Under the pieces are notes generated by a model. That model did no database searches. It was not told the DNA's origin and saw only the letters and a list, made by a program, of their open reading frames with translations. The translations under genes were made by a program, and so were the position numbers. From contig NZ_RJAC01000001.1 in the NCBI RefSeq assembly GCF_003999975.1, forward strand, positions 992,001 to 1,056,000: a stretch of 64,000 nt of DNA. The letters run 5' to 3'. Origin of the DNA: Actinoplanes solisilvae. Lineage in GTDB: Bacteria > Actinomycetota > Actinomycetes > Mycobacteriales > Micromonosporaceae. This document shows positions 28,266 through 37,971 of this stretch, piece after piece. The number at the start of each line of letters is the position of its first letter. Positions within the stretch are counted from its first letter, which is position 1.

Positions 28266-29150
28266 TCACGAACCGCGCAGCGCGGCCAGTACCGCCGTGA
28301 CCTCGGGCCGGGGCGTGGAAGGGCGGCGGGCCGCGGCGATGATCCGGCGGCTGACCGGTGGGTTCAGCGGGCGCGTGACCACGTCGGAGCGCGGGTCGAC
28401 CGCCAGGCTCGGCAGCAGCGCGATCGACGCGCCGCGCGAGACGTGGCCCAGCGACAGCATGTAGTTGTTGAAGCGGCAGATCACCGTCGGCTCGAAGCCC
28501 GCCTCGCGGCACAGCCGGGTCGCCAGCTCGGACATGTAGGACCCGCGCACGTCGAACGTCCAGCGTTGATCGGCGCAGGCCCGCAGGTCGACGGCGTCCG
28601 AGGCGGCCAGCGGGTGATCTGACGGCAGCACCAGCACGATGTCGTCCGACGTGAGCTGGAGCAGGTCGATCGCCGGGTCGAGCTCGGCCCCCGCGAAGTC
28701 GGTCGTCGTGATGATGACGTCGACGTCGCCTCGGCGCAGGGCCGGCATGCTCTCGTGGGGTTCCATCTCCCACAGCGCCACGGTGACCTGAGGGTGGCGG
28801 GACGCCAGGCGGGCGACGGCCGGCTCGGCCAGGGCCGGCAACGCGCTCTGGAACGCCGCCAGCGTGACCGTCCCGGCCGGTTCGTCCGACAGGCCTCGCA
28901 GCTCGGCCGAGGCCGCGTCCATCGCCGCCAGGATCTCCCGCGCCCGCCCGGCCAGCAGCACCCCGGCCGCCGTGAGCCGAACCCGGCGTCCGGTGCGTTC
29001 GAGCAGGGCCGTACGGGTCTCGCGTTCGAGCGTGGCGAGTTGCTGGGACACCGCCGACGGGCTGAGGTTGCCGCGCTGGGCGACGGCGCGGACCGTCCCG
29101 TAGGCCGCCAGGTCGGCCAGCAGTCGCAGGCGCCACGGATTGAGCGTCAC
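28266..29150 (-). CDS. dgdR: LysR family regulator, probably DgdR-like
   Basis: LysR-type regulator of 294 residues: N-terminal winged helix (TVRAVAQRGNLSPSAVSQQLATLERETRTALLERTGRRVRLTAAG) and a C-terminal periplasmic-binding-like effector domain. It is divergent from the dialkylglycine decarboxylase gene with 76 bp between start codons, the same arrangement as dgdR-dgdA of Burkholderia cepacia, where DgdR represses dgdA until a dialkylglycine such as 2-aminoisobutyrate is present. The symbol rests on this context as much as on sequence. It is convergent with fumA, 45 bp away, with no obvious terminator. Confidence 0.8.
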   Translation of the reverse strand: MTLNPWRLRLLADLAAYGTVRAVAQRGNLSPSAVSQQLATLERETRTALLERTGRRVRLTAAGVLLAGRAREILAAMDAASAELRGLSDEPAGTVTLAAFQSALPALAEPAVARLASRHPQVTVALWEMEPHESMPALRRGDVDVIITTTDFAGAELDPAIDLLQLTSDDIVLVLPSDHPLAASDAVDLRACADQRWTFDVRGSYMSELATRLCREAGFEPTVICRFNNYMLSLGHVSRGASIALLPSLAVDPRSDVVTRPLNPPVSRRIIAAARRPSTPRPEVTAVLAALRGS

Positions 29151-29187
29151 TGTGCGGCTCCTCTTAACAGCGTGGCCGGAAATGTGA

Positions 29188-31570
<2,383 letters not shown>

Positions 31571-31618
31571 CCGGGCAGCGTAACGCCCGGCTTCACCAGG
31601 GCGCCCGGACCCCGCCGG

Positions 31619-32077
31619 TCAGGTGACGGCGGCTAAATCGTCCAGGTCGCGGCGCAGTGCTCCCTCGGCGGTCTCGGCGGCCAGACCCCCGAAGATCAAC
31701 GCCAGGATGCGGCCGGCCGGCGCGGTCGGCGTGCCCTCCTGCACCACGGTCACCATCGTGCCGCCGCGGTGGCGCCCCGACATGACCGGCACGAACGAAT
31801 AGGTCATGTTGTAGTCGGCCCCGATGCCGGGCGAGGTGACCACGAACTTCTCGGGCACCTCGCACTCGCGGACCCGGAACTCCTCGGTGACCTCGCCGCC
31901 GTCGGCCATGCTGCGGGTCTCGCGCCAGACCGTGCCCGAGCCGAACGGCCCGTGGCTGCGCACCTCGACCCGGGTGACGGCGGTGAGCCACTCGCGGCGC
32001 CGGCTCAGATCGGTGAACACCTGCCACACCGACGCGACCGGCGCGTCGATGAGACGGGTCACCACGACCGTCGACAT
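31619..32077 (-). CDS. SRPBCC (START-like) family protein
   Basis: Protein of 152 residues with the polyketide-cyclase/START helix-grip fold: VVVTRLIDAPVASVWQVFTDLSRRREW at the N-terminus, a central beta-sheet and a C-terminal helix (PAGRILALIFGGLAAETAEGALRRDLDDL). Such proteins bind hydrophobic ligands or act as cyclases or hydrolases; no specific role is evident. The ATG at 32077 is preceded by GGGGGTGA. It lies 33 bp after fahA on the same strand, so it may belong to the homogentisate operon, perhaps as an accessory factor (inference). Confidence 0.8.
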   Translation of the reverse strand: MSTVVVTRLIDAPVASVWQVFTDLSRRREWLTAVTRVEVRSHGPFGSGTVWRETRSMADGGEVTEEFRVRECEVPEKFVVTSPGIGADYNMTYSFVPVMSGRHRGGTMVTVVQEGTPTAPAGRILALIFGGLAAETAEGALRRDLDDLAAVT

Positions 32078-32110
32078 AGCGTCACCCCCGCGTACACCGT
32101 ACGACACAAG

Positions 32111-33208
32111 TCAGGGCACGACGGTGCCGGAAACCGAGCCGAGCGAGATCTCACCGCCCGCTGTCGAAAAAGCCCGGCCGCTGATCCGTACGGTGTCGAC
32201 GTTCGCCAGGAAGCCGCGCAGCGTCCCGTCGGCCAGTTTGACCGGTTCGGCGGCGTTTCGAGTGAGTTCGAGGAAGGAGCCGGTCTCGTCGCGGGCCGGC
32301 CCCGAGACCGTTCCCGAGGCGTAGAGGTCGCCGGTGCGTACGGAGGCTCCGTTGCTGGTCAGGTGGGCGAGCTGCTGGGCCGCCGTCCAGTACATCGAGG
32401 CGAACGGCGGACGGCTGACCGGTGTGCCGTTCCACTCGACGGTGAGCCGCAGGTCGAAGGCGGGCCCGGCGGGCCGCAGGTAGGGCAGCGGGGCCGGGTC
32501 TTGCGGCGGCGGCGCCACCACGCCCAGCGCGTCGAGCGGCACGACCCAGGGCGACACCGAGGTCGCGAACGACTTGGCCAGGAACGGGCCGAGCGGACGG
32601 TACTCCCAGGCCTGCAGGTCGCGGGCCGACCAGTCGTTGACCAGCGTGAGGCCGAAGACGTGCTCGGCGAAGTCGGTGGTGGCGATGCGCCGGCCGGGTT
32701 TCCCGACCACGAAGCCCACCTCGGCCTCGACGTCGAGGCGCCGGGACGGCCCGAACACCCCCTCGGCGATCTGGCCGGAGGGTCGCCGGATGGGTGTACC
32801 CGAGACGACCACGGTGGCCGACCGGCCGTGATAGCCGATCGGCAGGTGCTTCCACTGCGGCGGGAGGCCGGGCGAGCCGGGGCGCAGGATCTCGGAGACG
32901 TTGCGCGCGTGGTGCTCGGACGAATAGAAGTCGGTGTAGTCGGCGACCTCGAACGGCAGGTGCAGGGTGACGTCGCGCAGCGGAATCACCGGCGGCCCGG
33001 CGGTCACGTGAGCCACCACAGCTTCGCGCGCGGCTGTCCACTCCCGACGACCGGCCGCCATCAGCGGGTTGAGCGACGCGGCGGCGAGGTGACCGCCCAG
33101 GCCCGACAGATCAACAACGGCCGAGCCCAGGCGTACGCCGAGTCGCCGCGGCCCGCGCGGCAGGCTGAACACGCCGTAGGGCAGATTGTCGAGCCCGAAC
33201 CCGGTCAC
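32111..33208 (-). CDS. fahA: Fumarylacetoacetase
   Basis: Last enzyme of homogentisate catabolism, hydrolysing fumarylacetoacetate to fumarate and acetoacetate; 365 residues. The SH3-like N-terminal domain starts FGLDNLPYGVFSLPRGPRRLGVRLG. The catalytic domain has DYTDFYSSEHHARNV (metal ligand Asp and catalytic His), LPIGYHGRSATVVVSG, DVEAEVGFVVG (metal-binding Glu pair), NDWSARDLQAWEYRPLGPFLAKSFATSVSPWVV and SGTVSGP. The GTG at 33208 overlaps the upstream stop by 4 bp (GTGA), so it is translationally coupled to the uncharacterised gene before it. Fumarate released here can feed either of the two fumarases in the window. Confidence 0.95.
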   Translation of the reverse strand: MTGFGLDNLPYGVFSLPRGPRRLGVRLGSAVVDLSGLGGHLAAASLNPLMAAGRREWTAAREAVVAHVTAGPPVIPLRDVTLHLPFEVADYTDFYSSEHHARNVSEILRPGSPGLPPQWKHLPIGYHGRSATVVVSGTPIRRPSGQIAEGVFGPSRRLDVEAEVGFVVGKPGRRIATTDFAEHVFGLTLVNDWSARDLQAWEYRPLGPFLAKSFATSVSPWVVPLDALGVVAPPPQDPAPLPYLRPAGPAFDLRLTVEWNGTPVSRPPFASMYWTAAQQLAHLTSNGASVRTGDLYASGTVSGPARDETGSFLELTRNAAEPVKLADGTLRGFLANVDTVRISGRAFSTAGGEISLGSVSGTVVP

Positions 33209-34050
33209 TCGTAGCCTCCGTTGATCAGGCCGAGACGCACGAGCTCGGTCAACGGCTCGACCACGCCGACCGCGCCGAACCCGGCGAAGAGGGGCCGCTC
33301 CTCGCCGCGACGCGACCGGCACGCCTCGACCAGCGGCACCGGGTGGGTCGCGGCCAGCACCTCGGCGACCTCGGCCACCTCGCTGCCGTCGTGGGCGGTG
33401 ACCGCGGCGGTGAGCACGTTGAGGAAGCCGTGGTGGGTGAAGCCGGTCTCGGGGTCGGTGTGCCGGATGGCGTGGCGCAGGCCCGCGGCCAGCCGGAAGG
33501 GCAGGTCACGATCGCGGCAGGCGCAGAGCACGGCGGCCAGCTCGACCGGGGTCGGGAACAGTTCGGCCGCGAGCCCGCCGACGCGGAACTTGGGGGCGAT
33601 GCGCAGACCGTCGGCGCGCGCCTGGGCAACCGTGTCGAGGGCGCCGAGCAGACCCCAGCTCAGCGGGATCTCGGCGTACACCAGAAGGTCGTCGTCGCCC
33701 TCGGCCAGCACGCGCAGGGCCGCGAGTCCGGGCTGCGGATCTTCGCCGCGGCGGGCCACCGCGGACTCGATGTGCCGCACGCGAGCGTCGGCCGCCCGCA
33801 GCTTCTCGACCGCGATCGGCAACGCGCTCACGCTGACGTCGCCGACGACCGCGACCGGAAGGTGGTGGGCGCGCAGGTCGGCGCCGATCAGCGATGCGGG
33901 CACGAGCAGCGGGCCGAGCAGTCCGGCGAACCAGCCCGCACGGTGCTCAGCGTGCTTGGCGACGGCGTCGGCCACTGCCGTCGGACTCGGCGGAAGCAGG
34001 CAAGCGTCGTCCACCAGCCCGGAGAAGAGCGGAGGAACCAGCGTTGACAC
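33205..34050 (-). CDS. Uncharacterised protein coupled to fumarylacetoacetase
   Basis: Soluble protein of 281 residues that I do not recognise as any named enzyme. The GTG at 34050 (VSTLVPPLFSGLVDDACLLPPSP) is chosen because the family begins there and the upstream frame runs into the hmgA promoter. Conserved-looking elements: an N-terminal DDACLLPPSP, a central LVYAEIPLSW, then KFRVGGLAAELFPTP, LPFRLAAGLRHAIRHTDPETGFTHHGFLNVL. Alternating strands and helices suggest a TIM-barrel-like enzyme; Lys, Arg and several His in the last motifs look catalytic. It is first in the minus-strand operon and overlaps fahA. No maleylacetoacetate isomerase gene is seen nearby, so it is a candidate for that step or an accessory one (hypothesis). 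Confidence 0.75.
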   Translation of the reverse strand: MSTLVPPLFSGLVDDACLLPPSPTAVADAVAKHAEHRAGWFAGLLGPLLVPASLIGADLRAHHLPVAVVGDVSVSALPIAVEKLRAADARVRHIESAVARRGEDPQPGLAALRVLAEGDDDLLVYAEIPLSWGLLGALDTVAQARADGLRIAPKFRVGGLAAELFPTPVELAAVLCACRDRDLPFRLAAGLRHAIRHTDPETGFTHHGFLNVLTAAVTAHDGSEVAEVAEVLAATHPVPLVEACRSRRGEERPLFAGFGAVGVVEPLTELVRLGLINGGYE

Positions 34051-34068
34051 GAATCCGAACCTAATAGA

Positions 34069-34097
34069 CGCTTCGAGAAGCGGACAACCACGTCCGC
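34069..34097. promoter_or_regulatory. Two overlapping inverted repeats in the hmgA / fahA-operon divergent promoter
   Basis: CGCTTC-GA-GAAGCG (34069-34082) overlaps GCGGAC-N6-GTCCGC (34080-34097). They fill the centre of a 97-bp gap between divergent starts and are flanked by possible -10 boxes (TATATC for hmgA, TATTAG read on minus for the fahA side). They probably bind a shared regulator of homogentisate catabolism. Confidence 0.5.
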
Positions 34098-34147
34098 TAT
34101 ATCGGTTTTGCCGCGACAGCAGGCGAGACACCAGGTGGGAGGCAACG

Positions 34148-35305
34148 ATGCCGCACTACCGCAGCGTCGGCGAGGTGCCACACAAGCGGCACACCCAGTT
34201 CCGGCGCCCGGACGGCGGGCTCTATTCCGAGGAGTTGATGGGGCAGGAAGGTTTCTCGTCCGATTCGTCATTGCTCTATCACCGGTACCCACCGACCGCG
34301 ATCGTGTCGGCCGAGACGCACGAGGCTCCGGCCCTCTCCCGCTCGCCCAACCTGCCGCTCAAGCCGCGGCACCTGCGCACCCACAAGCTCGACGCCGGCC
34401 CGGCCGACGCGGTGCTCGGGCGCCGCGCGCTGCTGGCCAACGACGACGTGCGCATCGGCTATGTGATCGCCGACCGGCCGTCGCCGCTCTATCGCGACGC
34501 CGTGGGCGACGAGTGCCTCTACATCGAGGACGGCCGGGCCGTCATCGAGACCAGCTTCGGCGCGCTCGAGGCCTCGACCGGCGACTACGTGATCATTCCG
34601 ACCTCGGTGGTGCACCGCATCGTGCCGCAGGACGGGCCGGTGCGCATGCTGACGATCGAGGCGACCGGCCACATCGGACCGCCGAAGCGCTACCTCTCGG
34701 TGCGCGGGCAGTTCCTCGAGCACGCGCCCTACTGCGAGCGTGACCAGCGGGCGCCGAGCGAGCCGCTGGTCGTCGACGAGACCGACGTCGAGGTGCTGGT
34801 CAAGCACCGCGCCGGGTGGACCAGGCACGTGTACGCCCAGCACCCGTTCGACGTGGTCGGCTGGGACGGTTGCCTCTACCCGTGGGCGTTCTCGATCCAC
34901 GACTTCGAGCCGATCACCGGCCGCGTGCACCAGCCGCCGCCGGTGCACCAGACGTTCGAGGGGCCGAACTTCGTGGTCTGCTCGTTCGTGCCGCGCAAGG
35001 TCGACTACCACCCGCTGGCGATCCCGGTGCCCTACAACCATCACAACGTCGACTCCGACGAGATGATGTTCTACACCGGCGGCAACTACGAGGCCCGCCG
35101 CGGCTCGGGCATCGAGCAGGGGTCGATCTCGCTGCACCCGTCCGGCTTCACCCACGGGCCGCAGCCGGGCGCGGTCGAGCGGGCGCTCGGCGTCGAGGCG
35201 TTCGACGAGCTGGCGGTCATGGTCGACACGTTCCGCCCCCTCGACCTGTGCGACACCGCACTGGCGGTGGAGGACACGGCGTACGCCTGGACCTGGAACC
35301 GGTAA
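34148..35305 (+). CDS. hmgA: Homogentisate 1,2-dioxygenase
   Basis: Non-heme Fe(II) ring-cleavage dioxygenase opening homogentisate to maleylacetoacetate; 385 residues of the cupin-fold HmgA family. Visible signatures: FEPITGRVHQPPPVHQTFEGPNFVVCSFVPRKVDYHPLAIPVPYNHHNVDSDEMMFYTGGNY, which holds the iron-binding His/Glu region, and ISLHPSGFTHGPQPG with the third ligand His. The protein is shorter than the mammalian enzyme, as usual for actinobacterial members. The ATG at 34148 follows GGGAGG at ideal spacing. It is divergent from the unknown gene/fahA operon, sharing a 97-bp control region, and is closed by a strong hairpin terminator. Confidence 0.93.
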   Translation: MPHYRSVGEVPHKRHTQFRRPDGGLYSEELMGQEGFSSDSSLLYHRYPPTAIVSAETHEAPALSRSPNLPLKPRHLRTHKLDAGPADAVLGRRALLANDDVRIGYVIADRPSPLYRDAVGDECLYIEDGRAVIETSFGALEASTGDYVIIPTSVVHRIVPQDGPVRMLTIEATGHIGPPKRYLSVRGQFLEHAPYCERDQRAPSEPLVVDETDVEVLVKHRAGWTRHVYAQHPFDVVGWDGCLYPWAFSIHDFEPITGRVHQPPPVHQTFEGPNFVVCSFVPRKVDYHPLAIPVPYNHHNVDSDEMMFYTGGNYEARRGSGIEQGSISLHPSGFTHGPQPGAVERALGVEAFDELAVMVDTFRPLDLCDTALAVEDTAYAWTWNR

Positions 35306-35312
35306 CGCGAGC

Positions 35313-35345
35313 GAGGCCGGGGCGCCCGTCGGCGGCCCCGGCCTC
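35313..35345. terminator. Strong terminator between hmgA and the chitosanase gene
   Basis: Perfect 11-bp stem (GAGGCCGGGGC with GCCCCGGCCTC, 11-nt loop) followed by TTT, 8 bp after the hmgA stop. It stands between convergent genes and can serve both. Confidence 0.85.
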
Positions 35346-35363
35346 TTTCCCCGGACGGAAAGC

Positions 35364-36566
35364 TCAGCCGATGCGGAAGTTCTGCCCGTAGACGGCAAAG
35401 TCGAGGGGCGTGTTCAGGTCGAAGTTGCCGTTGTTGAGGAACCGGCGCTGGGCCGTGTCGACCCGGGTCGTGTCCTCGTGCGCCGCCTCCTTCTTCATCT
35501 CGATCACGCGCTCGTCGAGGAAGGCGTTGAGCCAGGCCCGCTCGTCGCCGCCCTGCGCCGGCGGCCGCGCCTTGGCCAGCGCGCGGCTACGGATCTGACG
35601 CATGCCCTCGTAGCCGTGCATGACGGCCGCGTCGTAATAGGCGAACTGCCCGAGAGCCCGTACGCCGTCGCTCTTGCCGTCGCGCACCGAGGGGGTGAAG
35701 TAGACCCGGTCGCGCTCCGACTCCTGCGCCGCCTGGAAGCGCGAGTCGTTCGCCGCGGTCCGCCAGTCGTTGGTGAAGTTGGGGTCGAGCCCGGCGTGTG
35801 AGTCCGTGCCGTTCACGTTGCGCAGCGCCGGCAGGTATTTGGCCAGCACGTTTCCGGGCACGGAAGCGGTGTACGCCTCGACGAGCTCGAGCATGTCGCC
35901 GGTGCCCGAGCAGAAGCCGATGATGCCGGCCGTGTAGCCGCGACCGTCGCCGATGTCCTCGATGTAGCCGAACTGGGCCCGCCAGTCCAGGGAGGAGTTC
36001 TCGGCCGCCGAGACGAGTTGCATCGCGACGTCCTTCTTCGCCGGGTTGTCCAAGTTCACTCCCGTCGGCGGATTGGTCGGCGGGGTCGAGCCGCCGGGCA
36101 GGGTCCAAGCCTGGTTCGTCGACCCGGCGCATGTCCAGATCTGCAGGCGGGCCCCGTTCGCGGTGCTGCGGTCGGTCACGTCGAGGCACTTGCCGCTGCC
36201 GGTGTTGACCAGGGCACTGCCCGAAGTCGTCCACTTCTGCGCGGCCGTGCCGTTGCAGTCGTAGATCTGAATCTTGGCGCCGTTGGTCGTCGACGCGGCC
36301 GTGACGTCGAGGCATTTGCCCAGCGCGCGGATGGTGTTGTCGGAGTTGCCGACGGTCCACTGCTGGGCCGTGGTGCCGTTGCAGTCGTAGAGCTGCACGG
36401 CGGCTCCGTTGGCCGAGCTGGCCCCGGCGACATCGACACATTTGCCGCCCAGGCCCTTGATCGGGCCGACGGTGGCGGCACTGGCCGGGGACAGTCCGAA
36501 GGAGAGGGCGGCGGCGGGGACGGCCACCGCCAGGGCAGCGTAAAAGAGTCTCCTGGCGCGGATCAT
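35364..36566 (-). CDS. csnA: Secreted GH46 chitosanase with N-terminal ricin-type (CBM13) lectin domain
   Basis: Extracellular endo-chitosanase of 400 residues. A signal peptide (to about residue 31, SPASAA) is followed by a beta-trefoil of three QxW repeats (CNGTTAQQWT, CNGTAAQKWT, GSTNQAWT; about 35-156), a Pro/Thr linker and a GH46 domain (about 172-400). By alignment to Streptomyces N174 chitosanase the catalytic acid is Glu189 (SAAENSS), the base Asp207 (IEDIGDGRGYT) and the assisting Thr is Thr212. An N-terminal CBM13 on GH46 is not the classic Streptomyces architecture. It is divergent from the csnR-type operon, whose products would take up the released glucosamine oligomers. The promoter contains half of the putative CsnR operator. 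Confidence 0.93.
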   Translation of the reverse strand: MIRARRLFYAALAVAVPAAALSFGLSPASAATVGPIKGLGGKCVDVAGASSANGAAVQLYDCNGTTAQQWTVGNSDNTIRALGKCLDVTAASTTNGAKIQIYDCNGTAAQKWTTSGSALVNTGSGKCLDVTDRSTANGARLQIWTCAGSTNQAWTLPGGSTPPTNPPTGVNLDNPAKKDVAMQLVSAAENSSLDWRAQFGYIEDIGDGRGYTAGIIGFCSGTGDMLELVEAYTASVPGNVLAKYLPALRNVNGTDSHAGLDPNFTNDWRTAANDSRFQAAQESERDRVYFTPSVRDGKSDGVRALGQFAYYDAAVMHGYEGMRQIRSRALAKARPPAQGGDERAWLNAFLDERVIEMKKEAAHEDTTRVDTAQRRFLNNGNFDLNTPLDFAVYGQNFRIG

Positions 36567-36619
36567 GACGCTCCTCGAAGAGGGTGGTTCATGGGGGATG
36601 AATCGCGCGATGAGGAGAG

Positions 36620-36648
36620 ACGCTAGAACAGTTAAAAAGGTTTATCAA
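36620..36648 (-). promoter_or_regulatory. Promoter of the chitosanase gene with partial ROK operator
   Basis: On the minus strand: -35 TTGATA (36648-36643), 17-bp spacer, -10 TAGCGT (36625-36620). Plus-strand AACAGTTA, inside the spacer, matches one face of the palindrome at 36718-36732 (whose complement reads CTAACAGTTAG). A repressor bound here would block the promoter. Confidence 0.55.
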
Positions 36649-36686
36649 TAGTCATCGATCAACTGGCCTAGGCTGTGGGCAGACCC

Positions 36687-36715
36687 TTGACACCCGTCGA
36701 TGGTCGGCCTAACGT
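36687..36715 (+). promoter_or_regulatory. Promoter of the csnR operon
   Basis: TTGACA (36687-36692), 17-bp spacer, TAACGT (36710-36715): a near-consensus housekeeping promoter. The expected start of transcription (about 36722) falls inside the palindrome that follows. Confidence 0.65.
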
Positions 36716-36717
36716 CC

Positions 36718-36732
36718 GGCTAACTGTTAGCC
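36718..36732. promoter_or_regulatory. Putative CsnR (ROK) operator
   Basis: GGCTAAC-T-GTTAGCC, a perfect 7-1-7 palindrome right after the -10 of the ROK-led operon and 36 bp before its start codon. The position fits autorepression, as described for CsnR in Streptomyces. Confidence 0.65.
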
Positions 36733-36768
36733 AGTTTGCCTATCGCTCCGACTCGCCCGGGAGCCGCC

Positions 36769-37950
36769 GTGACCCGTCTGGCCGGTTCGTCCAAACTGCT
36801 GCGCGCCATGAACGAAAGCGCGGCCCTGGCCCACCTGCTGGATCCCGGCATGCTCACGCGGGCCGACCTGCGCAAGCTCACCGCGCTGTCGACCCCGACG
36901 ATCTCCGAGGTGCTGCGCCGGCTCACCGAGGCCGGCCTGATCAACGTGGTCGGCCACAACAGCGGCCGCCCCGGACCGAACGCGGAGATCTACAACGCCA
37001 ACCCCGACGCGGCCTACGCAGCCGCCGTCTCCGTGCGCGACATCGGCGCGAGCGGCGCCCCCTCAGTGGTCGCCGCGCTCTGCGACCTCACCGGCGAGGT
37101 GCGCGGGCGGGTCGAGTCGCGCGTCGACTTCCTCACCACCGACCCGCTGACCGCCCTGGTCGACGTGGTCGCGCGCCTCAGCGCGGAGGCCGGCGTCCCG
37201 GCCGAGCGCATCCGCCACGTGCAGTTCGGCGTGGCCGGCTCCTACGACCCGCACACCGAGACCATTCGGCACGTCGACGTGCCCGGCTTCGGGCGTACGG
37301 GCCTGGTGCCCCAGCTCGCGGCGGCGCTCGGCACCGAGGTGGACGTCGACAACGACGTCAACCTGGCCGCGATCGCCGAACGGCAGCGGGGCGTGGGCCG
37401 TGACGCCGAAGGCTTCGCCCTGCTGTGGCTGGGCGAGGAGGGCCTCGGTCTGGCCATCGACATGGCCGGCACGCTGATGCGCGGCGCGCGCGGCGGCGCC
37501 GGCGAGATCGGCTACATGCCGCTCTACTCGCCCGACTCGTCCCATCGCAAACTCGACCTGCAAGACCTCTTCGGCGGCGCGGCCATCCTCGAGCTGGCCC
37601 GGGACAACGGCGTGCCCGGCGGCACTCCGGCCGAGGTGGTCCGGGCCGCGGCGGCCGACCCGGCCAACGGCGGCGACTTCCTGATCGCCCTGGCCGACCG
37701 CATCGTGATCGGCCTGGCCGCGGTGATCGCCGTGCTCGACCCCTACCTGGTCGTGCTGGCCGGCCCGATCGCCCAGGCCGGCGGCGCGACGCTGCTCTCC
37801 GCCGTGACCTTCGCGGTGCGCCGCGCGGCCCCGCTGGAGAGCTCGATCGCCGTCACCGCCATCGACGACGACGCGGTGCTGCTCGGCGCGCTCGACGCCG
37901 GGCTGGCCGCGGTCCACGACGCCCTCATCGCCTCGATCCGCTCCTCTTAA
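36769..37950 (+). CDS. csnR: ROK family transcriptional repressor, CsnR-like
   Basis: ROK regulator of 393 residues: winged helix-turn-helix (MLTRADLRKLTALSTPTISEVLRRLTEAGLI) and sugar-kinase-like C-terminal domain (HVQFGVAGSYDP, VDVDNDVNLAAIAERQRG, GARGGAGEIGYMPL). The cysteine-rich zinc site of canonical ROK kinases is absent, as often in pure regulators. It heads an operon with a sugar importer, a GH4 glycosidase and a kinase, and faces a chitosanase gene, matching the csnR-K operon of Streptomyces coelicolor, where CsnR is relieved by chitosan oligomers. The GTG at 36769 with GGGAG upstream is chosen. The symbol is by gene context and family. Confidence 0.85.
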   Translation: MTRLAGSSKLLRAMNESAALAHLLDPGMLTRADLRKLTALSTPTISEVLRRLTEAGLINVVGHNSGRPGPNAEIYNANPDAAYAAAVSVRDIGASGAPSVVAALCDLTGEVRGRVESRVDFLTTDPLTALVDVVARLSAEAGVPAERIRHVQFGVAGSYDPHTETIRHVDVPGFGRTGLVPQLAAALGTEVDVDNDVNLAAIAERQRGVGRDAEGFALLWLGEEGLGLAIDMAGTLMRGARGGAGEIGYMPLYSPDSSHRKLDLQDLFGGAAILELARDNGVPGGTPAEVVRAAAADPANGGDFLIALADRIVIGLAAVIAVLDPYLVVLAGPIAQAGGATLLSAVTFAVRRAAPLESSIAVTAIDDDAVLLGALDAGLAAVHDALIASIRSS

Positions 37951-37971
37951 CCCCCAGTCTGAGAGGCCACA

